A stretch of DNA of 64,000 nucleotides from Veillonella seminalis (GCF_003992065.1 NZ_RQUZ01000013.1:1-64000), one strand, 5' to 3'. Numbered from the stretch's first letter, positions 42,476-52,139 are shown. Made by a program: numbers and translations. The notes: generated by a model from the sequence alone, not told the origin.

Positions 42476-43063
42476 ATGATGACAGAACAAGAAGTTAAAC
42501 AGTTATTAATCGACACTAAAGCTATTTTAGAAGGCCATTTTCTTTTGACCTCCGGACTCCACAGCCCAATGTATGTGGAAAAATTTAACGTTCTTCAACA
42601 TCCTAAATATACAGAACGTCTTTGCCAAGAATTGGCTGAACGTTTCAAAGATCAAAATGTAGAACTTGTTATCGGACCTATGACCGGCGGTATCTTGTTG
42701 GCTCATGAAGTGGGTAAAGCCTTAGGCACCCGTGCTATTTTCACCGAACGTGAAAAAGGCGTTATGACTTTACGTCGCGGTTTCCGCATTGAACCGGGTA
42801 CCCGCGTGCTCATCGTTGAAGACATCGTAACTACGGGCGGTTCCGTTCGTGAAGTAGTTGATGTAGTTAAAGCTTCCCAAGGCGAAATCGTTGGTGTCGG
42901 TCTCTTGGTTAACCGCAGCGGCGGCAAAGCTGATTTCGGCATTCCAAACGAAAAAGTACAGGCTTTGTTAAACCTTACCGTTCCTACTTACAAACCTGAA
43001 GAATGCCCACTTTGCAAAGATAATGTGCCAATGACCGAACGCGGCAGCAAACACATTAAATAA
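42476..43063 (+). CDS. pyrE: Orotate phosphoribosyltransferase
   Basis: A 195-residue enzyme forming OMP from orotate and PRPP. The PRPP signature is VLIVEDIVTTGGSV near residue 105, preceded by VIGPMTGGILLAHEVG and FTEREKG. The C-terminal CPLCK is typical of the Firmicute PyrE subgroup. It forms a two-gene operon with pyrF; other pyr genes are not in the window. A terminator follows at 43081-43114. Confidence 0.96.
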   Translation: MMTEQEVKQLLIDTKAILEGHFLLTSGLHSPMYVEKFNVLQHPKYTERLCQELAERFKDQNVELVIGPMTGGILLAHEVGKALGTRAIFTEREKGVMTLRRGFRIEPGTRVLIVEDIVTTGGSVREVVDVVKASQGEIVGVGLLVNRSGGKADFGIPNEKVQALLNLTVPTYKPEECPLCKDNVPMTERGSKHIK

Positions 43064-43080
43064 GAAATACTATAAACCGT

Positions 43081-43114
43081 AATAGACCGATTCCTTATGG
43101 AATCGGCCTATTTT
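43081..43114. terminator. Terminator between pyrE and osmC
   Basis: AATAG-CCGATTCC pairs with GGAATCGG-CTATT, followed by a T-run on the plus strand. Confidence 0.85.
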
Positions 43115-43154
43115 AATTTGTATCCGTATTTAGTTTAACATATTTGGGGCTTAT

Positions 43155-43559
43155 TTACTCATCATACGTGAAGGTAGCCGTCTGTTTCAAATCGGCATTC
43201 AAGCTGCGACCAACAACACATTTTTCGTGAAGTAAAGTTTCGATTTTTTTACGGTCTTCTTCTTTAACAGCTTTTGGCAAATGGAAGTCAATTTTAATTT
43301 CTTTAACTCTGAATTCTTCCGAGCTCACATCCGCCGCTACTTCGGCATAGGCGCCAACAAAATCATAGCCCATTTTACCGCCGATAAGGCCCATAATGGA
43401 GAGTGCGCACGAAGCAAAAGTATCGGCTAACAATTCAACCGGTGAAAAAGATTCTTCCAAACCGCCCACATCTTTGCCTACATCAGTAAATACAGTGTGA
43501 TTCTTTTTAGCGTTTGTTAATTCATTTCTCAAATGTGCTTGCATTACAACTCGTGACAT
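43155..43559 (-). CDS. OsmC-family peroxiredoxin-like protein
   Basis: A 134-residue OsmC/Ohr-fold protein. The first redox Cys is in LLADTFASCALSIMGL (about residue 51) and the second in HEKCVVGRSL (about residue 110), the two-cysteine pair that reduces organic hydroperoxides. It is close to YhfA/OsmC-like proteins, so the exact substrate is uncertain. AAGGAGGTAG precedes the ATG. It lies 68 bases after the metal-sensor gene on the same strand. Confidence 0.88.
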   Translation of the reverse strand: MSRVVMQAHLRNELTNAKKNHTVFTDVGKDVGGLEESFSPVELLADTFASCALSIMGLIGGKMGYDFVGAYAEVAADVSSEEFRVKEIKIDFHLPKAVKEEDRKKIETLLHEKCVVGRSLNADLKQTATFTYDE

Positions 43560-43627
43560 ACTGCTACCTCCTTACGAATAATCTGCCAAATATTAACTTC
43601 AAAAGTTTATTATAAGCATAGCCTTCG

Positions 43628-44014
43628 CTATTTTATAAACCGATCAATCGCTTCGTTAAGCTTAGCCAACGTTTCTGTATCATTCTCTTTAACCGCATCA
43701 ACGATGCAATGTTCAATATGATCCTTCATAACAACCCGACTGACACTTTTCACCGCCGAATCAACGGCAGCGAGTTGCACCAAAACTTCACTGCAATCGC
43801 GACCATCCGCCACCATACGTTTTACCGATTCCAAATGACCGATAATCCGTGACAAACGATTCATAACCGCCTTGGTTTGCGTATGAGAATGGGTATGACC
43901 GTGTTCATGAGAATGTTCATGGGAATGTTCATGTGTATGTATATGCTCATGCATTGCCTCATGGCTGTGAGCAATGCCTAATTCATGTAATTTATCATGT
44001 TCTGTTTGTGACAC
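43628..44014 (-). CDS. CsoR/InrS-type metal-sensing repressor with His-rich N-terminal tail
   Basis: A 128-residue protein. Residues 1-47 contain 16 His in alternation with Glu, Ser, Thr and Gly (a tail running EHSHEHSHEHGHTHSHT). Residues 49-128 form the all-helical CsoR/RcnR domain, with Cys74, His99 and Cys103 spaced as the Cys-His-Cys site of CsoR (Cu) and InrS (Ni). It probably represses metal export or uptake genes until metal binds. The position just downstream of a NikA-type transporter suggests nickel. GTG start at 44014 after GGTGGTG. The tail is encoded by a short degenerate DNA repeat. Confidence 0.85.
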   Translation of the reverse strand: MSQTEHDKLHELGIAHSHEAMHEHIHTHEHSHEHSHEHGHTHSHTQTKAVMNRLSRIIGHLESVKRMVADGRDCSEVLVQLAAVDSAVKSVSRVVMKDHIEHCIVDAVKENDTETLAKLNEAIDRFIK

Positions 44015-44163
44015 GCAATCACCACCTTGTATTAGTACGTCATGTGTTTATTATAACATATAAGACAAGGCAACCCATTATTTTGAAAACGCATGCCGCA
44101 AAGTTTTTATTATTTTAAAACGCTTCCTCTGCCGACATTCAACGATGAGGATTACAAAGTGTA

Positions 44164-45792
44164 TTACTTGCGATTCAACAAGGAACGCGCTTGTACTAAT
44201 TGTTTTGCCAATTCCGATTGAGGATGCTTCAAAACAGCCTGAACAGGGCCCTCTTCTACAATCCGTCCGTCATCCAACAAATATATATACTCACATAGTG
44301 CTTCAACTACCGCCAAGTCATGCGTAATGACTAAACCGGCAAGCTGATTTTTTTGTTTTAAATTATTCAATACCGCTATTACGTCGGCCTGTGTTTGCCC
44401 ATCTAAGGCTGAGGTCATTTCATCACACAATAATATTGACGGATTGCCGGCAATAGCACGGGCTAAGGCCGCCCGTTGACATTCACCACCGCTTAACATG
44501 TGCGGATATCGCTTGCTGTATGAGCTTGGTAAGTTAACGGTCGCCAATAAGCCGGCAATGCGTGCTTTACCTGACTCGCCGCCAGTCGCCCCGGCCGCAA
44601 ATTCAGCTCGATCTTCCGGTGACAGCATGGTACACTCTTGTGATAAAAACTTCACATTCTGCGGCTGCAATCCTTGCATATCCCCTGTTCTGTTGTCATT
44701 TTTTGCATGTTTTAGAATTTCTTCAAGACTCCAACCTATCGTTTGTCGCGGATTAAAAGAGCTTTGCGGATCTTGCCAGATAGGCTGTACGACTTGTCCA
44801 AGTTCAGCCGCCGAATAATTTTGTAACGGCTTCTGATTATATAAAATCTCACCGCTAAAAAACGGCTGCCAAGCTAATAAGCACCGAAACAACGTACTTT
44901 TACCGGCCCCGCTGAGCCCGACTAAAGCGACCCATTCGCCGTGCTTTAAAGTTAAACTTACATCATGTAATACGGCACGATCTTCACTATCGAAAGAGGC
45001 CGAAAGATTCTTGATTTCTAAAATTGACGAAGCATCAAAATCTCTGACATCCAATGAACTAACTTTTATGCCATTTGGTCGAAGCGCTTCCGGAGTAGCC
45101 GCCATATCGCTTTCTAACTTGCCGTTACGCAATTCGTATATCGTATCGGTAATGCACTCAGCCAATTCTCGCTGATGCGTAACAAAAACTAAAGTAAGCC
45201 CTTCCAAGCACTGTACTTTTTTCAACAGCTCCGCCACCTGCAACTGACGAACCATATCAAGGCTCGCCGCCGGCTCGTCGGCCACCAAAATATCCGGCTC
45301 AGGAAGTAAGGCAAATAATAACGCCACACGCTGTGCCATACCACCGGATAACTCAGACGGATATAAGGATAATACCTGTTCCGGTAAGTCTAACGCAACA
45401 CTCAGCGATTCAATCCGCGCAAGTGCCTTAGGCCACCCAAGACCAATTGCTTTCGCCAAATCACGGCTTTGTTCCTCAATGGTAAAAAAAGGACTAAAAG
45501 AGCTTATGGCCCCTTGTGCCACATAGGTGATGCGTCGACCGCGTAAATTGTGCCAAGCCGTTTCGGATTCAGGCCATGAGGTGCCACAAAGACTGGCAGC
45601 TTCATATGAAACTTGCGCCTGGGGAGGTAATAGCCCCAGTAAGGTCTTTAATATGGTCGTTTTTCCCGCCCCTGACGGACCCACGATGGCCACCGCTTCA
45701 CCGGCAGCAACAGTAAGATTCACATCTTGCAGCACGGTTTGACCCTCATACGTGACCCGTAAATGTTTTAATAAAATAATCGGTTCTGTCAA
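44164..45792 (-). CDS. Fused dual ABC ATPase of nickel/oligopeptide transporter (NikDE-like)
   Basis: A 542-residue protein with two complete ABC ATPase domains. Half 1 has Walker A GPSGAGKTT, signature LSGGMAQR and Walker B DILVADEPAASLD. Half 2 (from about residue 255) has GLSGAGKST, LSGGECQR and ILLCDEMTSALD. In most Nik/Opp/Dpp systems the two ATPases are separate proteins. TTG at 45792 is chosen because GGGGGTG lies 5 bases upstream; an earlier in-frame TTG at 45813 lies before it. It starts 23 bases after the binding-protein stop codon and is the last gene of the transporter operon. Confidence 0.85.
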   Translation of the reverse strand: MTEPIILLKHLRVTYEGQTVLQDVNLTVAAGEAVAIVGPSGAGKTTILKTLLGLLPPQAQVSYEAASLCGTSWPESETAWHNLRGRRITYVAQGAISSFSPFFTIEEQSRDLAKAIGLGWPKALARIESLSVALDLPEQVLSLYPSELSGGMAQRVALLFALLPEPDILVADEPAASLDMVRQLQVAELLKKVQCLEGLTLVFVTHQRELAECITDTIYELRNGKLESDMAATPEALRPNGIKVSSLDVRDFDASSILEIKNLSASFDSEDRAVLHDVSLTLKHGEWVALVGLSGAGKSTLFRCLLAWQPFFSGEILYNQKPLQNYSAAELGQVVQPIWQDPQSSFNPRQTIGWSLEEILKHAKNDNRTGDMQGLQPQNVKFLSQECTMLSPEDRAEFAAGATGGESGKARIAGLLATVNLPSSYSKRYPHMLSGGECQRAALARAIAGNPSILLCDEMTSALDGQTQADVIAVLNNLKQKNQLAGLVITHDLAVVEALCEYIYLLDDGRIVEEGPVQAVLKHPQSELAKQLVQARSLLNRK

Positions 45793-45815
45793 CGCTTCAC
45801 CCCCTTCCGGCAACT

Positions 45816-47378
45816 TTACATATCTACATCTTTGTTAAGTTCATAATAATCGGTCGGCGATGCTTTAAAGTTAACGACCTTATGTTTCATAACAAGATTC
45901 ATTTTAAGATGGGCCACGTAGATAAAAGCCGCATCATCGAGTACAGTCTGAGTCATTTCTTGGAAAATCGCCTGACGCACTGCCGGTTCCGTCGTTTGAT
46001 CCAGTTGTGCCATTAATTCCTGAATACGCGGATTATTGTAATGCCCCACATTATCTACGGCATCTGCCAATACATTCGTTTTAAAATAATACGAACCTTC
46101 TCCGGTCGGTGCCGTAACAAAAGCCTTGGCAAACACATCATAGTTGCCCTGTTTTAAAACGCTGCGATAAGCATCGGTGGCATTGACTTCCACTTTAATA
46201 CCAACTTCTTTAAGCGTAGCTTGGGCGGCTTCCGCCAATACAGGCAATTCTTGACGCGAGGTATACGTCAACCAACGTACCGTGAGAGGCCGGCCGTTTT
46301 TATCGACATAACCGTCACCGTCCGTATCGCGATAACCGGCATCCGCCAACAGCTTTTTAGCGGCTTCAATATTATATGCCGGAGCCGTCAATTTCATGTG
46401 GCCTAAGGCAGTATTGCTTGGGAACGGACCTACGGCAGCCAAACCGTTGCCTTTTAACAATACATCGGCAAACTGGGTTTTATCAATGCTCATAGCAATA
46501 GCTTCGCGAACTGCCTTATCCTGCATAGCCGGACTGTCAAAGTTGAAAGCTACCTGATACACCCGTGATGTAGGCATGGAACTAATGGTATAGGCTTTCG
46601 TATCCTTAAATAAATCTAAGCTGCTATAAGGGAGTCCCTGAGCCACATCAATATCGCCTTTTTGCAAAGCCATAGTAAGCGTATCGCCTTCCGTTATACG
46701 TACTACTTCAACACCGTCCAATTTAGGCTTGCCGCCCCAGTATGAATCATTGCGTACGAGGCTGACCGATTTTTCCGTAACCTTAGTGGCTTTGAACGGA
46801 CCGGTACCGATATATAGACCGTCTTTCGGTTTTTCAGAAACATCAATAATCGCACTGTACGGATCTGCCAAGTATGTCAGTAGTACAGTGGCCGGATTAG
46901 CCGAACGAATCGTAAGATATTGACCGTCTGCCTGCATAGCTTGAATGCCCAAATCTTTAGGTGCCCTGTTGTGAACGGCCAACAAATCTTCAAAATTTGC
47001 TTTCACTGCCTCAGCCGTTAACGGCTTACCGTTTGAAAACGTCACTTTATCCCGAATATGCAGTTTCACCGTATGGGCATCAACAAATTGCCACGAATCG
47101 GCCAACCAAGGCTTAACCTCCATAGCATCATTAAAACGAACCAGCGTTTCCGCTACACCGTAGCGCACCGCACTCCAGCCTTGATACGATTCATGAGGAT
47201 TTAACCCGGCATTTTCCATGGCCGGTCCGTACGCCGTCGTACCGTAATGCAAAATTTTACTGCCCGTAGCCGTATCATTGCTACCGCAACCGCCGATTAA
47301 AACGCCTATAATAACACACATCATGATGATCATACTTTGCCAAAAACCGTGCAATTGGGCCCTACGCTGTAATCCCAT
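45816..47378 (-). CDS. NikA/Opp-family substrate-binding lipoprotein
   Basis: A 520-residue family 5 solute-binding protein. The signal peptide ends in a lipobox (LIGGC). The body shows GLNPHESYQGWSAVRYGVAETLVR and later YRDTDGDGYVDKNGRPL, as in nickel/metallophore binders NikA and CntA. Those bind Ni or Co chelated by histidine or a metallophore, and peptides are the alternative. A metal role is favoured by the His-rich sensor downstream. GGAGGTTACTC precedes the ATG at 47378. The order is permease-permease-binding protein-ATPase. Confidence 0.85.
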   Translation of the reverse strand: MGLQRRAQLHGFWQSMIIMMCVIIGVLIGGCGSNDTATGSKILHYGTTAYGPAMENAGLNPHESYQGWSAVRYGVAETLVRFNDAMEVKPWLADSWQFVDAHTVKLHIRDKVTFSNGKPLTAEAVKANFEDLLAVHNRAPKDLGIQAMQADGQYLTIRSANPATVLLTYLADPYSAIIDVSEKPKDGLYIGTGPFKATKVTEKSVSLVRNDSYWGGKPKLDGVEVVRITEGDTLTMALQKGDIDVAQGLPYSSLDLFKDTKAYTISSMPTSRVYQVAFNFDSPAMQDKAVREAIAMSIDKTQFADVLLKGNGLAAVGPFPSNTALGHMKLTAPAYNIEAAKKLLADAGYRDTDGDGYVDKNGRPLTVRWLTYTSRQELPVLAEAAQATLKEVGIKVEVNATDAYRSVLKQGNYDVFAKAFVTAPTGEGSYYFKTNVLADAVDNVGHYNNPRIQELMAQLDQTTEPAVRQAIFQEMTQTVLDDAAFIYVAHLKMNLVMKHKVVNFKASPTDYYELNKDVDM

Positions 47379-47457
47379 GAGTAACCTCCATATCTACACA
47401 CCACTATAAAACTTAATTCTAAAGACCTGATAAACACTATATCTCTATGTCCATTAC

Positions 47458-48255
47458 TTACCGCTTGTTCAAATATTTCCGCAAGGTTTCCCCCACATAG
47501 TGAAAATACGCCACGGTTAATACAATCGCGCCGCCCGGGGCCCACAAGAGCCACGGTGCCGTCTGTAATAAGCTGCGATTCAAACTGAGCATACTGCCCC
47601 ATTCGGCCATAGGCGGCATCGCCCCCAGTCCCAAGAAGGACAGACCGGCCAGCTCCATAAGAATCACACCAATATCAAGGACCGCCGTTACTGCCAAAGG
47701 TCCGGCAATTTGCGGTAATATATGATGATAAAAAATACCGCCCTTAGACTGTCCCTGCAATTCTGAGATTTTTATATACGGCGCCGCTTTAATTTGTAAC
47801 GTCAAACTCCGTGCCAAACGAGCGTATTTCGGCCAAGCCACACAAATAAGAGCCAATGCCGCATTCCCCATGCCGCCGCCCAACACCGCGGCAATAGCCA
47901 ACGCAAATACCAAAGACGGCACGGCCAGGGACACATTAATACCGGTTGTGATGAGCTGGCTTACCAAACCGCCTGCATAGGCGCTCACAATCCCCAATAC
48001 GGTTCCCATGACGGCAATCGTTACCGTAATTCCTAACGTAAGGCCTACGGTAATCCGCCCACCGGCCAATACACGAGCCAACACATCACGTCCGTATTGA
48101 TCGGTACCAAACCAATGTGTGCCACCGGGTGCCTGCAACACATCAGTTAACACCTGTTTATACGGATCAAAAGGCCATAATTGCGGTGCCATAACCAGCA
48201 ACCCGATTAAGACAATAAAACCGATAAAGACACCGCTAAAATCTTTATATTTCAT
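47458..48255 (-). CDS. ABC permease, NikC/OppC-like
   Basis: A 265-residue permease with about six membrane segments. It shows the N-terminal GTDQYGRDVLARVLAGGRITVG block and the coupling-helix region ISELQGQSKGGIFYHHILPQI, characteristic of DppC/NikC. It overlaps the upstream permease by 11 bases, so they are coupled. Confidence 0.9.
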   Translation of the reverse strand: MKYKDFSGVFIGFIVLIGLLVMAPQLWPFDPYKQVLTDVLQAPGGTHWFGTDQYGRDVLARVLAGGRITVGLTLGITVTIAVMGTVLGIVSAYAGGLVSQLITTGINVSLAVPSLVFALAIAAVLGGGMGNAALALICVAWPKYARLARSLTLQIKAAPYIKISELQGQSKGGIFYHHILPQIAGPLAVTAVLDIGVILMELAGLSFLGLGAMPPMAEWGSMLSLNRSLLQTAPWLLWAPGGAIVLTVAYFHYVGETLRKYLNKR

Positions 48256-49264
48256 CGCCGGCCTCCTTACGTTGGCTGCGATTCAGTCTTTTTTGCAAAA
48301 CATCGGCACCCCAATTCAATACTAAATAAAGTGCGGCCAACCAAATCACATAGGCTTGCAATACAGGATAATCACGCGCCGTAATGGCATCAAACGCCAT
48401 TTTGCCCACACCGTCCCACATAAAAATGGTTTCTACAATCGTCACCCCGCCCAAGAGGGAACCGCAGGATAGAGCTACAAGGGCTACCAACGGGCCGGCT
48501 ATGGCTCGTAAAATATAACGGGTAAGAATCGTAAACCAACTTAAACCGCGGGTTCGAAGGCCTATAATATACGGTTTAGCCAATTCATCTAAGGCAAGGG
48601 CTCTCACTTGCTGAATATATTTGGCACTCATGGACCAAACTAATGTTAACGTAGGCAAGATTAACGCGGCCGGATCATTATGGCGTGCTATAACGGGCAA
48701 CCAATTTAACTTCAAAGCTACCACATACAGGAGCAATAAGGCTGTAAAGAAATTGGGCATAGTATTGCCAAAAAGCGTAAGGCTTCGCACGAATTTATCG
48801 CCCATGCTACCGGCTTTATGAGCCGTCCACAGCCCCAACGGGATAGCTACCAATAACGTAATTCCCACGGCACTGCACATAAGGAGTAAGGTGGCCGGCA
48901 ACTTTAACCATAATATGGAGCTTACCGCCTCCCCGGTTACCATAGACTGCCCGAAATCGCCCTGTAAACCTCTCCCCAGCCAACGGCTATATTGTAACCA
49001 CACCGGTGCCGTAAGACCTAATTCTGCTCGCTTATCGGCTTGCGCTTCAAGCGATAAGCTTTGCTGTTGCGTAAACACCCGGTCAACTACATCATCATTG
49101 GTTAGTTGCATTAAACCAAAAGTAATGGTGGCTACGAGCCAAAGTATGCCCAATATCTGCCACAGTGGCTGCAAGCGATTAGCAACTATATGCCGTAACG
49201 TATTTTTAGTATGGGATGGACTGAATTCATGCACGTCAATATTTTCTTTGTCTGGCACCGTCAC
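48245..49264 (-). CDS. ABC permease, NikB/OppB-like
   Basis: A 339-residue permease with the DppB/NikB features: PVWLQYSRWLGRGLQGDFGQSM after segment 1, NTMPNFFTALLLLYVV, and the coupling region YIIGLRTRGLSWFTILTRYILR. The N-terminal about 30 residues are hydrophilic. It is the first gene of the transporter operon, with no obvious operator visible upstream. The region 49265-49581 holds only promoter-like AT-rich sequence. Confidence 0.9.
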   Translation of the reverse strand: MTVPDKENIDVHEFSPSHTKNTLRHIVANRLQPLWQILGILWLVATITFGLMQLTNDDVVDRVFTQQQSLSLEAQADKRAELGLTAPVWLQYSRWLGRGLQGDFGQSMVTGEAVSSILWLKLPATLLLMCSAVGITLLVAIPLGLWTAHKAGSMGDKFVRSLTLFGNTMPNFFTALLLLYVVALKLNWLPVIARHNDPAALILPTLTLVWSMSAKYIQQVRALALDELAKPYIIGLRTRGLSWFTILTRYILRAIAGPLVALVALSCGSLLGGVTIVETIFMWDGVGKMAFDAITARDYPVLQAYVIWLAALYLVLNWGADVLQKRLNRSQRKEAGDEI

Positions 49265-49581
49265 ACCCCCTAAATCTATAAGTCAAACTTTATATGTATC
49301 ACTAAGCTTTAAATCGACTTGTGTAAAATCCTATATGACTTTTATTTAAAAAATTTAATTGCAAGCTAAATTCATCTTCTTTATATTAGTGTACCCACTA
49401 TCGACTACTTTGAAAAGCCACCCTAGGGGATACTTTTTTCAAAAATAACCCCCACCCCCGCTTTTTTTACTCTTGAATTTCCTCTATACTATTCTATAGA
49501 AATATTTTATGTCATAATATGAACCGGATACTGTTCCGGTTAATCAGCAAAATAACAAGATTGTACGAACAGGAGTCTGTC

Positions 49582-50289
49582 ATGGATATAAATCAACGAA
49601 TAGAATCTTATTGGGATAAACGCAGCGAAGCCTTTAATGAACTGCGTCTACAAGAATTAAAAAGCCCTAACGCCAAAGCGTGGCACGCCTTATTGGCTCA
49701 GCATATCCCCCTCGACAGGCCCCTTAGAATCTTAGATGTAGGAACCGGCACAGGGTTCTTCACATTTTTGCTGTGCCATCACGGACATACCGTAACCGGG
49801 ATTGATATGTCTCAGCAAATGGTCAATCATGCCCGACAAAATGCCTCCACCTTTCATAGCACGGCTACCTTTGAAAAAATGGATGCCACGAAGCTCGCCT
49901 ATGAGGACGGCACCTTCGATGCCGTCTTGAGCCGCAATCTCACCTGGACTTTGCCGGATCCGAAAGCAGCGTATACGGAATGGCTTCGCGTTCTAAAACC
50001 AAGCGGTGTTATTTTAAACTTTGATTCCGACTACGGCAAAACAACCTTTGCCCGTAACGAAGGTCATGTTCACGCCAATGTAGACGGTCATATTCTCGAT
50101 GAATGTACGGCCATCAAAAACAGTTTGGCCATTAGTCAAGAAACACGCCCGGCCTGGGATTTAAAAACCTGTAAACAACTGGGTGCTCACGAAGTAAGTC
50201 TTGTTCCCGATGTGCGTCCTTATGTACAACAAGATACAAATTTACAATACGAAGAAATCCCTATTTTCATGATGCGCGTCGTGAAATAG
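49582..50289 (+). CDS. Class I SAM-dependent methyltransferase
   Basis: A 235-residue Rossmann methyltransferase with motif I ILDVGTGTGFFTF (about residue 50), acidic strand 2 VTGIDMS, and FDAVLSRNLTWTLPDPKAAYTEWLRVLKPSG, typical of UbiE/ArsM-like small-molecule enzymes. The opening DINQRIESYWDKRSEAFNE is common in Firmicute homologues that sit beside metal or metallophore transporters; here it diverges from the NikA-type operon. Substrate unknown. The ATG at 49582 with AGGAG is chosen over an upstream in-frame start. Confidence 0.85.
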   Translation: MDINQRIESYWDKRSEAFNELRLQELKSPNAKAWHALLAQHIPLDRPLRILDVGTGTGFFTFLLCHHGHTVTGIDMSQQMVNHARQNASTFHSTATFEKMDATKLAYEDGTFDAVLSRNLTWTLPDPKAAYTEWLRVLKPSGVILNFDSDYGKTTFARNEGHVHANVDGHILDECTAIKNSLAISQETRPAWDLKTCKQLGAHEVSLVPDVRPYVQQDTNLQYEEIPIFMMRVVK

Positions 50290-50304
50290 GGATTATAGGA
50301 AAAA

Positions 50305-50348
50305 ACGGTTCTCTAAGCTGCAGTATTAACTGCAACCGGGAGAACCGT
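50305..50348 (+). terminator. Terminator of the methyltransferase gene
   Basis: ACGGTTCTC pairs with GAGAACCGT around an inner CTGCAGT/ACTGCA hairpin. Confidence 0.75.
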
Positions 50349-50396
50349 TCTATTATGCCTCAAATGAGGCAAATACTATTAAATACCAATATAAAA

Positions 50397-50456
50397 ATAA
50401 CCATGTTACTCAAGGTTCCGTACAAACAGTACAGGCTTTAGAGCAACATGGTTATT
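50397..50456 (-). terminator. Terminator of the carboxyltransferase gene
   Basis: AATAACCATGTT-CTC pairs with GAG-AACATGGTTATT, with T-rich sequence on the minus strand. Confidence 0.75.
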
Positions 50457-50499
50457 TATTTAGACTGACAATCTGTCAGCTAAGTTCATTTGTTACAAA

Positions 50500-51906
50500 T
50501 TATTCGCGTGGAAGGTCGATTTCTTTAAGAATAACTTGTTTGCTGTGTTTTTCGAAGAACTGTAAAGCTACTTCAGGGAACATAGCATAGGACAATACGT
50601 CTTCATCAGTGAAATTCTGGTAACCAAGTTCGCCCAATTTCTGACGATACATTTCCAATTCAGGTTGGATAAGGTCAGCAGGACGGCAAGTAATAGGTTC
50701 TTCGTCGCCGATGATTTTCTTACGAATATCTTCGCTGATAGGTGCAGGTAAACGACCATATTTACCGCGTACCAAATCTTTAACTTCGCTAGGAGTCATA
50801 GTGTAACGTTCCATTCCGTTTGCCATGAAGTTAACGTTCATCATAGCCATAGTACCAACGATCTGGCTGGTAGGAGTTACCAATGGAGGGTAACCGAGTT
50901 CAGCACGAACTTTAGGCATTTCGTTCATAACATCAAAGAATTTGTCAGCCATGCCCATTTCACGAAGCTGGTTCTGAGTGTTGGACAACATGCCGCCAGG
51001 AATCTGGTAATGACGAACTTCAGGTAATACTTCATGTGCAGGAGTAATGCCGAATTCATCAGCGATTTCTTTGCGAACGCCACGGAAGTATTCAGCCAAT
51101 TCACGAAGAGCGGCTAAATCCAAACCGGTATCATATTCAGTACCGCGGAACATTTCAACGATACTTTCAGTTGCAGGCTGGGAAGTTGCATGACCGAATG
51201 GGCTTAAAGCTGTATCGATTACGTCAACACCGGCTTCAACTGCTTTTAAGTAAGTAGCGCTGGCAAGACCGCAAGTGAAGTGACTGTGTAAGTCGATCAT
51301 CATGTCTTCGCCCAATGCTTTTTTAAGATCCTGAATCAAGGATACTGCATCGTATGGAGCCAACAAACCGGACATATCTTTAATACATAAAGAATCCATG
51401 CCCATTTCTTTTAATTCTTTGGCTACATCAACGAACATCTGGTTGGTGTGTACAGGGCTGATAGTGTAAACCATAGTACCTTGTACATGAACGCCTGCTT
51501 TTTTACCTGCTTTAATAGCAGCTTCCATGTTGCGAGGGTCGTTCAAAGCGTCGAAAATACGGATACGATCGATACCGTTTTCTTTAGCTTTTTTAACGAA
51601 TGCTTCTACTACATCATCAGCGTAGTGTTTGTAGCCCAATAAGTTCTGACCACGTAACAACATCTGCAATGGAGTATTTTTAAGATGAGCTTTTAACGTG
51701 CGAAGACGTTGCCATGGATCTTCGTCCAAGAAACGAAGGCAGCTGTCAAATGTTGCGCCGCCCCAACATTCCAATGCTTCATAACCTACCGCATCCAATT
51801 TTTCCAATACAGGCAACATCTGGCTGGTACGCATACGAGTTGCCAAAATGGATTGATGACCATCGCGGAGGACGGTTTCCATGATTCTTACTTTTTTCGC
51901 TTTCAT
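50500..51906 (-). CDS. Carboxyltransferase (oxaloacetate decarboxylase alpha / transcarboxylase 5S / PycB type) without biotin domain
   Basis: A 468-residue TIM-barrel carboxyltransferase. It has ETVLRDGHQS (metal Asp), IRIFDALNDPRN, the carboxylated Lys in CIKDMSGLL, the metal His pair LHSHFTCG and LSPFGHATSQP. It exchanges CO2 between biotin and pyruvate/oxaloacetate. Full OadA or PycB proteins carry a C-terminal biotinyl domain (AMKM), which is absent here, as in the 5S subunit of transcarboxylase. It must therefore work with a separate biotin carrier encoded elsewhere, fitting propionate/succinate fermentation. GAAGGAGAAGGAG precedes the ATG. Confidence 0.9.
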   Translation of the reverse strand: MKAKKVRIMETVLRDGHQSILATRMRTSQMLPVLEKLDAVGYEALECWGGATFDSCLRFLDEDPWQRLRTLKAHLKNTPLQMLLRGQNLLGYKHYADDVVEAFVKKAKENGIDRIRIFDALNDPRNMEAAIKAGKKAGVHVQGTMVYTISPVHTNQMFVDVAKELKEMGMDSLCIKDMSGLLAPYDAVSLIQDLKKALGEDMMIDLHSHFTCGLASATYLKAVEAGVDVIDTALSPFGHATSQPATESIVEMFRGTEYDTGLDLAALRELAEYFRGVRKEIADEFGITPAHEVLPEVRHYQIPGGMLSNTQNQLREMGMADKFFDVMNEMPKVRAELGYPPLVTPTSQIVGTMAMMNVNFMANGMERYTMTPSEVKDLVRGKYGRLPAPISEDIRKKIIGDEEPITCRPADLIQPELEMYRQKLGELGYQNFTDEDVLSYAMFPEVALQFFEKHSKQVILKEIDLPRE

Positions 51907-52139
51907 AACTCCTTCTCCTTCACTGTCGAGATGAATTGTTCACTGCCACTCCATAAAACCTTCCACATTTTACAGATGTTTACAATTCATATCCTCTTAA
52001 ATTACGCTTATGACGGATACCTGCTGTCTGCCTCAAAGGCAGTCTCTGTATTCGTCTCACATATCTATTAGACTACTAATGACTTTCTTTGTCAACATAT
52101 TTACAATACGGATTACTCATAAATATATATTTATATTTA

